This document shows positions 6,897 to 15,642 of a DNA stretch of 36,795 nucleotides, piece after piece (position 1 is the stretch's first letter; each line of letters starts with the position of its first letter). The DNA comes from Pseudoxanthomonas sp. (GTDB lineage Bacteria; Pseudomonadota; Gammaproteobacteria; Xanthomonadales; Xanthomonadaceae). The translations under genes and the position numbers were made by a program. The notes below the pieces were generated by a model that searched no databases, was not told where the DNA came from, and was given only the letters and a program-made list of their open reading frames with translations. Where the stretch lies: NCBI GenBank assembly GCA_017745195.1, contig JAGHZW010000155.1, positions 1-36,795 of the forward strand, in the 5' to 3' direction.

Positions 6897-7507
6897 GCCG
6901 GACCGGGCGCAGGCGTCGCCGTGGATGGGCCGGCTGGCTCTGGCGGCTACTGCTGTTGCTCTTGCTCTGGCTCGCGGCGGTCGCCGCGTGGATCGTCTGG
7001 GTCGGCCAGCGCGACCAGGCCATACCGGCCGACGCGATCATCGTGCTCGGCGCGGCGGCCTACGACGCGCGGCCTTCGCCCGTGTTCCAGGAGCGCATCC
7101 GCCATGGCCTGGACCTGTATCGCCGCGGCTACGCGCCGGTGCTTCTGTTCACCGGCGGCTACGGCGGCAGCCGCGCCCGCTTCTCCGAGTCCCAGGTGGC
7201 GCGGCGCTACGCGCTGCAGCAGGGCATTCCCGAGTCGGCGATCCTGATCGAGTCGGTGTCGCGCACCACCCGCGAGAACCTGCAGCAGGCGCGCCAGGTG
7301 ATGCAGGAGCACGGACTGCATCGCGCAATCGTGGTCAGCGACCCGCTGCACATGGCCCGGGCGCTGCGCCTGAGCCGCGAACTGGGGATCGACGCGATCG
7401 GCTCGCCGACGCCCAGCACGCGCTTCCGCACGGTGCAGACGCAGTGGCGCTTCCTGTTGCAGGAGGTCTACTTCTTCCACCGCGACCTGGTGCTGCGCGC
7501 GGCGTGA
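6884..7507 (+). CDS. YdcF/DUF218-family membrane protein
   Basis: The product is about 207 residues. An Arg-rich start (residues 2-13) precedes a transmembrane helix (about 18-40), followed by a DUF218 domain beginning Ala-Asp-Ala-Ile-Ile-Val-Leu-Gly-Ala and including Thr-Gly-Gly-Tyr-Gly-Gly and Val-Ser-Asp-Pro-Leu-His-Met-Ala-Arg-Ala. The family includes E. coli YdcF, SanA and ElyC, linked to envelope functions but without a settled reaction. The start is taken as GTG at 6884, overlapping the dehydratase stop by 13 bases and preceded by GAGG, so translation is coupled. The N-terminus is in (basic side cytoplasmic), which places the domain in the periplasm. There is no in-frame ATG that keeps the membrane helix. 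Confidence 0.82.
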   Translation: MARLSRTGRRRRRGWAGWLWRLLLLLLLWLAAVAAWIVWVGQRDQAIPADAIIVLGAAAYDARPSPVFQERIRHGLDLYRRGYAPVLLFTGGYGGSRARFSESQVARRYALQQGIPESAILIESVSRTTRENLQQARQVMQEHGLHRAIVVSDPLHMARALRLSRELGIDAIGSPTPSTRFRTVQTQWRFLLQEVYFFHRDLVLRAA

Positions 7508-7557
7508 CCACGGCGCGGGCGTATGATGGCCGCTCCGACGAAGACCGGTTCCCAGCG

Positions 7558-7986
7558 ATGAAGATCGATGGCACCCGCCGCCAGGACCGCGCCATCGAAC
7601 TGGTGCTGGCCTACTACGCCGCCTTCAACCGCGGCGACCGCGAAGCGATGCTGGCGCTGCTCGGCGATGACGTGGTCCACGACCTCAACCAGGGCGCGCG
7701 CGAGACCGGCAAGGACGCGTTCGCCGCCTTCATGCAGCGGATGGACGCCAGCTACCGCGAGCAGCTGCACGACGTTGTCGTGCTGGCCTCGCAGGATGGC
7801 ACCCGCGCCGCGGCCGAGTACGTGGTCCATGGCCAGTACCTGCGCGACGACGAGGGCCTGCCGCCCGCGCGTGGACAGGCCTACGTGCTGCCGGGCGGCG
7901 CGTTCTTCGACATCCGCGACGACCGCATCACCCGGGTGAGCAACTACTACAACCTGCAGGACTGGATCGCGCAGGTCGGCGGCTGA
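7558..7986 (+). CDS. SnoaL-like/ketosteroid isomerase-related protein (NTF2 fold)
   Basis: The product is 142 residues. It has the NTF2-like pattern: an N-terminal helix (Leu-Ala-Tyr-Tyr-Ala-Ala-Phe-Asn-Arg-Gly-Asp), Leu-Leu-Gly-Asp-Asp-Val-Val-His-Asp, a Gly-Lys-Asp-Ala-Phe helix, and a C-terminal strand with Phe-Asp-Ile-Arg-Asp-Asp-Arg-Ile-Thr-Arg-Val. Members bind small ligands in a cone-shaped pocket. Some are isomerases or hydratases, many have no known activity. No catalytic assignment is safe here. It lies 50 bases after the YdcF gene, with a possible -10 TATGAT at 7522-7527, so it may have its own promoter. The start has only a weak ribosome-binding site (Gly-rich GCG before ATG). Confidence 0.8.
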   Translation: MKIDGTRRQDRAIELVLAYYAAFNRGDREAMLALLGDDVVHDLNQGARETGKDAFAAFMQRMDASYREQLHDVVVLASQDGTRAAAEYVVHGQYLRDDEGLPPARGQAYVLPGGAFFDIRDDRITRVSNYYNLQDWIAQVGG

Positions 7987-8080
7987 GGCGCCGCTCCACC
8001 GTTCCGACAGCTTTCCGACATTCCCCCGGCCCAGACTCCGCAACCCGTCCAAGGCAAGCCGGCTAACCAGGGGAGCAGCA

Positions 8081-9586
8081 ATGCGATCGTCGTGGTGGCG
8101 TTCTCCGTCGTTCCGGCTGGCCGCGGTTGCGCTGCTGCTGGCGTTCGCGTTGCTGGGCGCGCGCGGCATCTGGGACCCGGACGAGGGACGCTACACCAAC
8201 GTCGCGCTGAACATGCTGACCAGCGGCGACTGGATCAATCCGCACCGCCTGCATGAAGTCGGCCACTGGACAAAACCCCCGCTGACCTACTGGGCAATCG
8301 CCGGCAGCGTCGCCGTGTTCGGCTGGCACACCTGGGCCGCGCGCCTGCCCGCGGCGCTGAGCTACCTGCTTTGCGCCTGGCTGGTCCGGCGCATCGCCCG
8401 GCGCCTGCACCCGGGCACCGAGAACCCGGCCACGCTGGCCTACCTGCTCATGCTGTTCACCGCCGGGCCGGCGCAGCTGATCACCACCGATTACGTGCTG
8501 GCGGCGGCTGAAACACTGGCGATGTGGGGCTTCGTCGAAGCGCGCTTCGGCCCACCCGGGCGCGAGTACCGCTGGAACACGCTGGCCTGGGTCGGCCTGG
8601 CGCTGGCGTTCCTGACCAAGGGACCACCGGGGCTCCTGCCACTGCTGCCGATGCTGGCCTACGACCTGTGGGTGCCCGCCAGGCCGCGCCGCCACCTGCT
8701 GACCATGGCCGGCGCGACCGTGTTCGTGCTGATCGCGTTGCCGTGGTACGTGGCGGTGATCACCAACAACCCGGGGCTGCTGGAGTATTTCATCGGCGAC
8801 GAGACCTACAACCGCATCGTCACCGACCGCTTCGGCCGCAACGGCCAGTGGTATGGCTGGCTGCTGATCTACGGGCCGACCCTGCTGCTCGGGACCCTGC
8901 CATGGACGCCGACGCTGCTGCGCTGGGCCAGGACCCTGCCGGCGAGCCTGCGCGGCTGGTGGCGCCGTCCGCAGGCGCGCGAGGCCGACGCCCCGCGGGT
9001 ACTGCTGGTGCTGTGGCTGCTACTGCCGCTGGTGGTGTTCTGCATCTCGCGCTCGCGCCTGCCGCTGTACCTGCTGCCGCTGTTCGCGCCGCTGGCGCTG
9101 CTGGTCGCGCAGCAGTGGCGCGACGAGGGCCGCGGCCCGCCACGGCTGCGGCTGATCGCCGCATGGGTGACGCTGATCCTGCTGCTGCGCGTCGGCATGG
9201 CGTACTGGCCCACGCACAAGGACGCGGCGGTGTGGGCGGCGGAGCTGCGCACGCGGGTCGACTTCCCGGTGAACGAGGTGGTCTTCGTCAACGACATGGC
9301 CCGCTACGGCCTGCACCTGGAACTGGGCGCGCAGGTCGAGAAGATTTCGCTGGACCGGCTGCCGCAGCCGCGTTTCAACCCCGAGTTCGACGACTTCCTG
9401 GCCAACGAGCTGGCCGAGCGCGAACCGGACGTGCTGTGGATCTCCAAGCAGGAGCAGTGGCCGGAACTGCAGGCGCGGATCACCGCGCTCGGCTACCGCC
9501 CGACCGTGCGCGGCGCGCCGCTGTTCGGGCGCACGGTCTTCACCGTGGAACCGTCACTCGCCACGCCGGCGGATGCGGATCGCTGA
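8081..9586 (+). CDS. ArnT-like GT-C glycosyltransferase (GT39/GT83 type)
   Basis: The product is 501 residues with a dozen or so hydrophobic segments. The first periplasmic loop contains the GT-C signature Asp32-Pro-Asp-Glu-Gly-Arg-Tyr38, and Thr-Lys-Pro-Pro-Leu-Thr-Tyr-Trp follows near residue 67, both typical of ArnT/PMT-type enzymes. These take a sugar from a polyprenyl phosphate and place it on lipid A, protein or another acceptor at the periplasmic face of the inner membrane. Donor and acceptor cannot be told from sequence alone, and no arn operon partners are present. A Shine-Dalgarno (GGGGAGCAG) precedes the ATG. The 3' end overlaps the convergent bioC by 33 bases. Confidence 0.85.
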   Translation: MRSSWWRSPSFRLAAVALLLAFALLGARGIWDPDEGRYTNVALNMLTSGDWINPHRLHEVGHWTKPPLTYWAIAGSVAVFGWHTWAARLPAALSYLLCAWLVRRIARRLHPGTENPATLAYLLMLFTAGPAQLITTDYVLAAAETLAMWGFVEARFGPPGREYRWNTLAWVGLALAFLTKGPPGLLPLLPMLAYDLWVPARPRRHLLTMAGATVFVLIALPWYVAVITNNPGLLEYFIGDETYNRIVTDRFGRNGQWYGWLLIYGPTLLLGTLPWTPTLLRWARTLPASLRGWWRRPQAREADAPRVLLVLWLLLPLVVFCISRSRLPLYLLPLFAPLALLVAQQWRDEGRGPPRLRLIAAWVTLILLLRVGMAYWPTHKDAAVWAAELRTRVDFPVNEVVFVNDMARYGLHLELGAQVEKISLDRLPQPRFNPEFDDFLANELAEREPDVLWISKQEQWPELQARITALGYRPTVRGAPLFGRTVFTVEPSLATPADADR

Positions 9587-10438
9587 CAGCGGCACCGCGG
9601 CGACCTCGTGGCCGCCCTCGCGGATCGGCGCGCCGGGCGCTGGCGACCAGGCCTGGGCGTAGATCACTTCCCAGCTGCTGGGCAGGCGCCCGTCTTCGCC
9701 GCGCAGCGGCTCGTACGCGGCCGTCGCCGCGGCGAAACGTGCGCGGCCGGTGAGGCTGCGCCGGCGCGAGGACAGCGCATTGGTCGCACCGATCGCGCGC
9801 AACTCGTGCATCAGCGCGGGTACGTCCGGGTAGGTCAGGGTGAACACGTCGCGATCCAGCACCGGATCGCGGAAACCGGCTGCCACCAGCGCGTCGCCGA
9901 AGCGCGCGATCGAGGCGAACGGGCTGACGTGCGGTTCCGCGTCGACCTGGCCGAAGGCATCGCGCAGTTCCACCAGCGTTTCCGGGCCGAAGCTGGTGCA
10001 CAGCAGCAGCCCGCCCGGCTTGAGCACGCGGCGGAAGCCGGCGAACACCGCCGGCAGGTCCTCGACCCACTGCAGACACAGGTTGCTGAAGATCACGTCG
10101 ACGCTGCCCTCGGCCAGCGGCAGCGCACGCGCATCGGCGCAGACCCGGTTGAACGGCTTCCACCAGCCGGCCTGCTTCTTCGACTCGCGCAGCATCGGCA
10201 GGGCCAGGTCCAGCGCCAGCACCTGCGCCTTGGGCCAGCGCTTCTTCATCGCCGCGGCCGCGTGGCCGGTGCCGCTGCCAACGTCGAGCACCACCGACGG
10301 CACGCGGTCGTCGAGGTACTCCAGCGATTCGAGCAGGCGCGAGCGCACTTCGGCCTGCAGCGCGGCAGCCGCGTCATAGCCGCGCGCGGCGCGCGAGAAG
10401 GCGCGGCGCACCTGGCGGGGATCGAACAGGGAATCCAT
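9554..10438 (-). CDS. bioC: Malonyl-[acyl-carrier protein] O-methyltransferase BioC
   Basis: The product is 294 residues. BioC methylates malonyl-ACP with SAM, disguising it so that fatty-acid synthesis can build the pimeloyl chain of biotin. The SAM-binding motif Val-Leu-Asp-Val-Gly-Ser-Gly-Thr-Gly lies at 50-58. Ser-Asn-Leu-Cys-Leu-Gln-Trp-Val and Leu-Lys-Pro-Gly-Gly-Leu-Leu are the later class I methyltransferase motifs, and the N-terminal Phe-Ser-Arg-Ala-Ala-Arg-Gly-Tyr-Asp is characteristic of BioC. The ATG at 10438 follows bioH by 20 bases with no clear Shine-Dalgarno, consistent with the end of the operon. The 3' end overlaps the convergent glycosyltransferase gene by 33 bases. Confidence 0.93.
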   Translation of the reverse strand: MDSLFDPRQVRRAFSRAARGYDAAAALQAEVRSRLLESLEYLDDRVPSVVLDVGSGTGHAAAAMKKRWPKAQVLALDLALPMLRESKKQAGWWKPFNRVCADARALPLAEGSVDVIFSNLCLQWVEDLPAVFAGFRRVLKPGGLLLCTSFGPETLVELRDAFGQVDAEPHVSPFASIARFGDALVAAGFRDPVLDRDVFTLTYPDVPALMHELRAIGATNALSSRRRSLTGRARFAAATAAYEPLRGEDGRLPSSWEVIYAQAWSPAPGAPIREGGHEVAAVPLSAIRIRRRGE

Positions 10439-10458
10439 GGGGGATGGCGCGGTACGGC

Positions 10459-11238
10459 TCAGGGGACGGTGCTTCCGGAAAGGGCATTGTCGGCGAAAGA
10501 AGTGAGCTCCGTCGCCACCAGCTCGATATGGCCCAGGAATGGCGCGTGCGCGGCGCCGGCCACTTCGACGAAACGCGACTGCGGCGCGCGGGCTGCCGCG
10601 GTGGCCATGCCACGCGGATCGACCAGCCGGTCGCGGCGGCCGCCCAGCCACAGGCTCGGCACGCGCAGGCCGGGCAGGGCGCGGCGCAGGTCGGACGATT
10701 CCAGCAGGGCCAGGCCGGCGCGCAATGCCGCCGGGTCCGGCTCGCCTCGCGCATGCAGCAGCGCGCGAAGGGCCTTCAGTTCGGCGCGGCCGTGCTCCGA
10801 ACCCAGCGTATCGAGGGCGATGAAGCGGTCGAGGGTGCCGGCGTAATCGCGCGCCAGGTCCTCGCCGAAGCGGGTGAACACGTCCGGCTCGACCGCGTGC
10901 GGCCAGTCGGGCGCGCGGACGAAGCGCGGTGTCGCCGCGAGCATGACCAGCCCGCGCACGGTCGGCAGCGTGGCCGCCGCGCGCAGCGCGAACAATCCGC
11001 CCAGCGACCAGCCCAGCCAGATCGCCGGCGGCGTGCGCGAAGCGATTTCGCTGGCCACCGCGGCCAGGTCGAGCGGCTGCTGCGGATCGCGGCTGTAGCC
11101 GTGGCCGGGCAGGTCGACCAGGTGCAGGCGGAAGTCCGCTGCCAGCCGCTGCGCCAGCGGGGCGAATACGCCGCCGTGCAGCGCCCAGCCGTGGATCAGG
11201 ACCAGGTCCGGGCCGCTGCCCAGGGTTTCGATGTGCAT
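10459..11238 (-). CDS. bioH: Pimeloyl-ACP methyl ester esterase BioH
   Basis: The product is 259 residues, an alpha/beta hydrolase. BioH removes the methyl group added by BioC, ending chain extension and releasing pimeloyl-ACP for BioF. His16-Gly-Trp forms the oxyanion region and Gly-Trp-Ser78-Leu-Gly-Gly is the nucleophile elbow. Asp in Gly-Arg-Arg-Asp-Arg-Leu-Val-Asp-Pro and His in Gly-Ala-Ala-His-Ala-Pro-Phe complete the triad. The start at 11238 is chosen because it matches the family N-terminus; a GTG one codon upstream is possible. GACAAT ends five bases before the ATG, so an internal, near-leaderless promoter may exist besides readthrough from bioF 57 bases upstream. Confidence 0.93.
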   Translation of the reverse strand: MHIETLGSGPDLVLIHGWALHGGVFAPLAQRLAADFRLHLVDLPGHGYSRDPQQPLDLAAVASEIASRTPPAIWLGWSLGGLFALRAAATLPTVRGLVMLAATPRFVRAPDWPHAVEPDVFTRFGEDLARDYAGTLDRFIALDTLGSEHGRAELKALRALLHARGEPDPAALRAGLALLESSDLRRALPGLRVPSLWLGGRRDRLVDPRGMATAAARAPQSRFVEVAGAAHAPFLGHIELVATELTSFADNALSGSTVP

Positions 11239-11295
11239 CACCCATTGTCGCCGATGCCAGCCGCAGCCGGGCCCGCCGGAACGGGAGCCGTCCGG

Positions 11296-12486
11296 TCAGG
11301 CGGCGTTGCGGGCGATCCGGTCGCGCGCCTCGGCGATCGCACCGAGCAGCGCGTTCACCTGCTGCGGGGTATGCAGCGAGGTCAGGGTCACGCGCAGGCG
11401 CGAGCGGCCTTCGGCCACGGTCGGCGGCCGGATCGCGGTAACCAGGAACCCGGCCTGCTCCAGCGCGGCCGACATTGCCGTGGCGGTGGCTTCGTCGCCG
11501 CACAGTACCGGCTGGATCGGCGTGCTCGAAGACATCAGCTCCAGGCCGAAGCGGCCGGCGCCGGTGCGGAACTGGCCGACCAGCTCCTGCAGGCGCGCGC
11601 GGCGCCAGTCGTCGCGCCTCGCGAGCCGGACCGCGGCCAGCGAGGCGGCGGCCAGCGCGGGCGGCAGGGCGGTGGTGTAGAGGTAAGGCCGGGCCACGCC
11701 GGCCAGGTGTTCGACCAGGTCGGCGTCGCCGGCGACGATGGCGCCGTAGCCGCCCAGCGCCTTGCCCAGGGTGGCCAGCTGCAACCGCACGTCGGCCACG
11801 CCCAGGCCGGCCTCGGCGACGCTGCCGCGGCCCTGCGGGCCGAGCACGCCGACGCCGTGCGCGTCATCCACATACAGCAGCGCGTCCTGGGTTCGCGCGA
11901 CCAGCGACAGCGCGCGCAGCGGGGCGACGTCGCCATCCATGCTGAACACGCCATCGGTGACCAGCATCGCCGCGCCCCCGGGCGCATTGCGCAGCTGGCG
12001 CATCGCGCCTTCCGGGTCCAGGTGCGGATAGCGGCGCAGGCGCGCGCCGGCCAGGCGGGTGGCGTCGATCAGGCTGGCGTGGTTGAGCCGGTCCTGGACA
12101 CAGACGTCGTCGTCCTCGAGCAATGCCTGCTGCACGGCCAGGTTGGCGGCGAAGCCGCTGCCGAACAGCAGCGCGCGCGGCACGCCGAGCCAGTCGGCCA
12201 TTTCCCGTTCGAGCTGCTCGTGCAGCGTGTGGTGGCCGCAGACCAGGTGCGAGGCGGTCGAGCCGGTGCCCTCGCGCGACACCGCATCCTGCAACGCGGC
12301 GCCGACCTCGAACTGCCCCGCCAGGCCGAGGTAGTCATTGCTGCAGAAGCCGGTCAGCCAATTGCCGTCGACCTCGACCCGCACGCCGTCGCGGCGGGTG
12401 ACGGTGCGGCGCTGGCGCAGCCGGCCCTGGGCGATGCGCTGGCGGCGCTGGGCGAGGATGCGTTCGTGGATGTCGGTGCGGGCCAT
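11296..12486 (-). CDS. bioF: 8-amino-7-oxononanoate synthase BioF
   Basis: The product is 396 residues. It condenses pimeloyl-ACP with L-alanine, releasing CO2, to form 8-amino-7-oxononanoate (KAPA), the first ring-bearing step branch of biotin synthesis. It is a fold-type I PLP enzyme: Asp207-Asp-Ala-His210 contacts PLP and Lys242 in [10 protein letters not shown] forms the Schiff base. Ser-Asn-Asp-Tyr-Leu-Gly-Leu (49-55) and the Gly-Ser-Gly-Phe-Ala-Ala-Asn turn (109-115) are typical of alpha-oxoamine synthases. A strong Shine-Dalgarno (GGAGGGG) precedes the ATG at 12486. It is 37 bases downstream of bioB in the same operon. Confidence 0.96.
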   Translation of the reverse strand: MARTDIHERILAQRRQRIAQGRLRQRRTVTRRDGVRVEVDGNWLTGFCSNDYLGLAGQFEVGAALQDAVSREGTGSTASHLVCGHHTLHEQLEREMADWLGVPRALLFGSGFAANLAVQQALLEDDDVCVQDRLNHASLIDATRLAGARLRRYPHLDPEGAMRQLRNAPGGAAMLVTDGVFSMDGDVAPLRALSLVARTQDALLYVDDAHGVGVLGPQGRGSVAEAGLGVADVRLQLATLGKALGGYGAIVAGDADLVEHLAGVARPYLYTTALPPALAAASLAAVRLARRDDWRRARLQELVGQFRTGAGRFGLELMSSSTPIQPVLCGDEATATAMSAALEQAGFLVTAIRPPTVAEGRSRLRVTLTSLHTPQQVNALLGAIAEARDRIARNAA

Positions 12487-12523
12487 CGATGCCCCTCCCC
12501 CCGGAGAGCGTTGCGCGGCGTGG

Positions 12524-13570
12524 TCAGGCCGCGCGTCCGCAGGCGGGCGCCGGCGCGGTGATGTCGGCGTGAACGGTACCGCCGGCGCCAGACCCAATTC
12601 CGTGATCATGGTCACACTGGAGCGGCATCGGCTGCAGTCCCAGCCGGGCGAACAGGGCCTGGTCGCGCGCCACGTCCGGGTTGCCGGTGGTCAGCAGCTT
12701 CTCGCCATAGAAGATCGAGTTCGCGCCTGCGGTAAAGCACAGCGCCTGCAGCTCGTCGCTCATTGCCTCGCGCCCGGCCGACAGGCGCACCATCGAGCGC
12801 GGCATCGCGATCCGGGCCACCGCGATCATCCGCACGAACTCGAACGGATCCAGTTCGGCGGTGCCGGCCAGCGGCGTGCCGGCGACCTGCACCAGCCGGT
12901 TGATCGGTACTGAGTCCGGATGCGCCGGCAGGTTGGCCAGCGCCTGCAGCAGGCCGGCGCGCTGTTCGCGGGTCTCGCCCATGCCGACGATGCCGCCGCA
13001 GCAGGTCTTGAGCCCGGCATCGCGCACGTGTTCCAGCGTGTCGAGGCGGTCCTGGTACTGGCGGGTCTGGATGACGTCGCCGTAGAACTCCGGCGCGGTG
13101 TCCAGGTTGTGGTTGTAGTAGTCCAGGCCGGCATCGCGCAGCGCATGGGCCTGGCCGGGCGAGAGCATGCCCAGCGTGGCGCAGGTCTCCAGGCCCAGCG
13201 CCTTCACCCCGGCGATCATCTCGGCAACCTTGGGGATGTCGCGGTCCTTCGGGCTGCGCCAGGCCGCGCCCATGCAGAACCGCGAGGCGCCGGCCGCCTT
13301 GGCCTGGCGGGCCTTCTCCAGCACGTCGGCCGCGTCCATCAGCTTGGTCGCGTCGACCCCGGTCTGGTAGCGCTGCGCCTGCGGGCAGTAGCCGCAGTCC
13401 TCCGGACAGCCGCCGGTCTTCACCGACAGCAAGGTCGAGACCTGGACCTGGGCCGGGTCGAAATGCGCGCGGTGCACGGCCGCGGCGCGGAACAGCAGTT
13501 CCGGGAACGGCAGGTCGAACAGGGCGAGCAGTTCCTCGCGGCTCCAGTCGTGGCGGATTTCCGAAGACAC
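12524..13570 (-). CDS. bioB: Biotin synthase BioB
   Basis: The product is 348 residues, a radical-SAM enzyme that inserts sulfur into dethiobiotin. Cys55-x3-Cys59-x2-Cys62 (Cys-Pro-Glu-Asp-Cys-Gly-Tyr-Cys) ligates the 4Fe-4S cluster. Further conserved cysteines (Phe-Cys-Met-Gly-Ala-Ala-Trp, Glu-Thr-Cys-Ala-Thr-Leu-Gly, Thr-Cys-Cys-Gly-Gly) fit the 2Fe-2S site. The start is taken as GTG at 13570 (Val-Ser-Ser-Glu-Ile-Arg-His-Asp-Trp), with AGGA about 11 bases upstream and 34 bases after the predicted transcription start. The C-terminal 30 residues are Gly/Ala/His-rich and vary in the family. It is first in bioBFHC; bioA and bioD are not in the window. Confidence 0.95.
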   Translation of the reverse strand: MSSEIRHDWSREELLALFDLPFPELLFRAAAVHRAHFDPAQVQVSTLLSVKTGGCPEDCGYCPQAQRYQTGVDATKLMDAADVLEKARQAKAAGASRFCMGAAWRSPKDRDIPKVAEMIAGVKALGLETCATLGMLSPGQAHALRDAGLDYYNHNLDTAPEFYGDVIQTRQYQDRLDTLEHVRDAGLKTCCGGIVGMGETREQRAGLLQALANLPAHPDSVPINRLVQVAGTPLAGTAELDPFEFVRMIAVARIAMPRSMVRLSAGREAMSDELQALCFTAGANSIFYGEKLLTTGNPDVARDQALFARLGLQPMPLQCDHDHGIGSGAGGTVHADITAPAPACGRAA

Positions 13571-13610
13571 GGGGGTGGTTTCCTGACAGCGGCCGGGGCC
13601 GAGGCCGGGC

Positions 13611-13639
13611 AGTCTGGAAAGCCGGCCCCACCCTGTCAA
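13611..13639 (-). promoter_or_regulatory. bioB promoter
   Basis: On the minus strand a perfect -35 TTGACA (13639-13634) is separated by 17 bases from CAGACT (13616-13611), which keeps the A and final T of a -10. Transcription would start near 13604, 34 bases before the GTG of bioB. The -35 lies inside the left half of the BirA operator. Confidence 0.7.
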
Positions 13640-13666
13640 CCCGAGCCACCCAGAAATGGTTTACGA
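13633..13666. promoter_or_regulatory. BirA (biotin repressor) operator
   Basis: CTGTCAACC (13633-13641), 16 bases, GGTTTACGA (13658-13666). The E. coli bio operator is TTGTAAACC-N16-GGTTTACAA. The match is 7 of 9 in the left half and 8 of 9 in the right, with exactly the same spacing. The left half covers the -35 of the bioB promoter and the right half overlaps the comF start codon (13656-13658) and its first codons. Biotin-bound BirA should therefore shut the bio operon when biotin is plentiful and could also affect comF. Confidence 0.8.
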
Positions 13667-14378
13667 CGCCTCGCCATTGCCCCGCGGAACGCTCCTGGAC
13701 ACCGTTGTCCGCCTGGCCCGGCGGGCGCTGCCCTTACGCTGTCTGGCCTGCGGGGAACCCGGCGACGACGGCCTGGACCTGTGCGCCGCCTGCCATGCCG
13801 CGCTGCCGCTCAACCGCAACGCCTGCCTGCGCTGCGCGCTGCCGCTGGCGGCACCCGGCACCTGTGGCCGCTGCCTGAGCCGGCCACCGCCGCTGCACGC
13901 CGTACACGCCGCCTTCGCCTATGCCGCACCGCTGGACCGACTGCTGCCGCGCTACAAATTCCACCAGGACCTGGCGGCCGGGCATCTGCTGGCGCAACTG
14001 ATGGCCCATGCCCTGGCCGGCTGCGAGCGGCCGCAGGGGCTGGTTCCCGTGCCCCTGCACCGTGCCCGCCTGCGCCAACGCGGTTACGACCAGGCGCTGG
14101 AGCTGGCGCGTCCGCTGGCCTCGACCCTGCGCCTGCCACTGCACGTCGACCTGCTGCAGCGGGTCCGCGCCACCCCGGCGCAGTCGCAGCTCGACGCCAC
14201 CGCGCGCCGGCGCAACCTGCGCGGCGCCTTCGGCGTCACCGGCCGCCCATTGCCGGCCCATGTCGCCCTGGTCGACGACGTCATGACCACCGGCGCGACC
14301 CTGCATGCCGCCGCCGCGGCCCTGCGCCGCGCCGGAGTGGCGCGGGTCGATGCCTGGGTCTGCGCACGCACGCCCTGA
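13656..14378 (+). CDS. comF: ComF-family phosphoribosyltransferase-like protein
   Basis: The product is 240 residues. The first 70 carry a double zinc ribbon with eight cysteines in four CxxC pairs (Cys-Leu-Ala-Cys, Cys-Ala-Ala-Cys, Cys-Leu-Arg-Cys, Cys-Gly-Arg-Cys). The C-terminal half is a PRTase domain with the PRPP-binding loop [13 protein letters not shown]. ComF acts in natural transformation, handling incoming single-stranded DNA in the cytoplasm; homologues are also called GntX. The gene is divergent from bioB with an 85-base region between starts, and its start codon sits inside the BirA operator. The ATG has no good Shine-Dalgarno. Confidence 0.92.
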   Translation: MVYDASPLPRGTLLDTVVRLARRALPLRCLACGEPGDDGLDLCAACHAALPLNRNACLRCALPLAAPGTCGRCLSRPPPLHAVHAAFAYAAPLDRLLPRYKFHQDLAAGHLLAQLMAHALAGCERPQGLVPVPLHRARLRQRGYDQALELARPLASTLRLPLHVDLLQRVRATPAQSQLDATARRRNLRGAFGVTGRPLPAHVALVDDVMTTGATLHAAAAALRRAGVARVDAWVCARTP

Positions 14379-14399
14379 GCGCGGCCACGCAACCGTCAT

Positions 14400-14429
14400 T
14401 TGACAGTCGCCGCCGCGCAGGAGTATCCC
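14400..14429 (+). promoter_or_regulatory. Candidate promoter of the hdeD-like pair
   Basis: A perfect -35 TTGACA (14400-14405) is followed after 18 bases by TATCCC (14424-14429), a weak -10. It lies about 45 bases upstream of the first HdeD-like gene. Confidence 0.4.
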
Positions 14430-14473
14430 GGCTGACGGGCCTATCCGGCTCCCGTCATGACGCAGGAGGCAGC

Positions 14474-15028
14474 ATGCAAGCGGGTTCAGTCGACGAAGTG
14501 CGGCGCAGCTGGTGGGTAACGGTGCTGTTCGGCCTGTTCGGTATCGCCTTCGGCCTGATGGCGATGGCCAGGCCGTTCCAGGCGCTGGTGGCGATGGCCT
14601 GGGCATTCGGCATCCTCGCCCTGGCCGACGGCATCGCCAGCCTGCTGGCGATGTTCAACAAGAGCGTGGCCGTCCCCCGGTTCCTGCTCCTGCTGTACGC
14701 GATCGCCTCGATCGCATTCGGCTTCATCGCCGTGTCCAGTCCCGCGATCACCGCGGTCATCCTGTTCCGGATCCTGTCGTTCTGGCTGATCGTGGCCGGC
14801 GTGTTCCGGATCATCTTCGCCATCCGGGTCCGCAAGGAGATCGTCGGCGAGTGGCTGATCGCGCTCAGCGGCGTGCTGGCGATCGTGCTGGGCCTGCTGT
14901 TCCTGCGCGACCCGGTGATGGGCAAGTTCACCACCGCGATCTGGATCGGTGCCGGCGCGCTGGTCTACGGGGTGATGCAGGTGCTGGCCGGGTTCCGCTT
15001 CCGCAAGCACGCACCACTGGAAGCCTGA
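14474..15028 (+). CDS. HdeD-family (DUF308) membrane protein, copy 1
   Basis: The product is 184 residues with six predicted membrane helices arranged as pairs joined by short basic loops, the DUF308/HdeD layout. E. coli HdeD is an acid-resistance-associated inner-membrane protein; the biochemical role of the family is unknown. The start (Met-Gln-Ala-Gly-Ser-Val-Asp-Glu-Val) has a strong AGGAGG Shine-Dalgarno. A paralogue of nearly the same size follows 63 bases downstream on the same strand, with shared segments such as Gly-Ile-Leu/Gly-Leu-Leu-Ala-Leu-Ala-Asp-Gly and Ala-Leu-Val-Tyr-Gly-Val, so the pair arose by tandem duplication and is probably cotranscribed. Confidence 0.85.
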   Translation: MQAGSVDEVRRSWWVTVLFGLFGIAFGLMAMARPFQALVAMAWAFGILALADGIASLLAMFNKSVAVPRFLLLLYAIASIAFGFIAVSSPAITAVILFRILSFWLIVAGVFRIIFAIRVRKEIVGEWLIALSGVLAIVLGLLFLRDPVMGKFTTAIWIGAGALVYGVMQVLAGFRFRKHAPLEA

Positions 15029-15091
15029 ACCGCATCGCTGCACGGGCGGCGCCGGGGGCGCCGCCCTTCCAATCCTTCCTGGGAGTCCGTC

Positions 15092-15625
15092 ATGTCCCGA
15101 GCCTGGTGGGTGTTCCTGCTGTATGGACTGTTCGCGGTCGCGTTCGGCCTGTTCGCGCTGTTCCGGCCGCATGCCACCGTCTGGATGATGATCATGGCCT
15201 TCGGCCTGCTCGCCCTGGCCGATGGCGTGGTCAGCCTGCTCAGCGTGTTCCGCAAGCAGGTCGCGCTGCCCAACTGGCTGCTGCTGCTCTACGCGGTGGC
15301 ATCGATCGGCTTCGGACTGCTGGCGCTGTTCCGGGCGCAGACGGTGGCGACCGCACTGGTCTGGCTGCTGGCGATCTGGCTGATCATCGCCGGCATCGCG
15401 CGCATCATCTTCTCCGTGCAGATGCGGCGGCTGATCCAGGGCAACTGGCTGCTGGCGCTGAGCGGCATCCTCGCCCTGCTGCTGGGCCTGCTGTTCATCG
15501 CCCGGCCGAACATCGGCGTGGCCACCCTGGCGGTGTGGCTGGGCATCGGCGCGCTGGTCTACGGCGTGCTGCAGGTGGCGCTGGCGTTCTACATGCGCCG
15601 CCGCGCAACGCGGGTGGTGCTGTAA
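15092..15625 (+). CDS. HdeD-family (DUF308) membrane protein, copy 2
   Basis: The product is 177 residues and the tandem paralogue of the gene upstream. It has six hydrophobic helices and the shared features Leu-Leu-Ala-Leu-Ala-Asp-Gly, Leu-Leu-Leu-Leu-Tyr-Ala-Val-Ala-Ser-Ile-Gly-Phe-Gly, Leu-Ile-Ile-Ala-Gly-Ile and Ile-Gly-Ala-Leu-Val-Tyr-Gly-Val. It lacks the first ten residues of copy 1 and ends in a basic tail (Met-Arg-Arg-Arg). The Shine-Dalgarno is weak (GGGAG about 8 bases before ATG). The gene converges on ubiA; a hairpin at 15643-15660 lies between their ends. A role in envelope or acid stress is inferred only from the family name. Confidence 0.83.
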   Translation: MSRAWWVFLLYGLFAVAFGLFALFRPHATVWMMIMAFGLLALADGVVSLLSVFRKQVALPNWLLLLYAVASIGFGLLALFRAQTVATALVWLLAIWLIIAGIARIIFSVQMRRLIQGNWLLALSGILALLLGLLFIARPNIGVATLAVWLGIGALVYGVLQVALAFYMRRRATRVVL

Positions 15626-15642
15626 CGGCGATCCAAGGCCCC

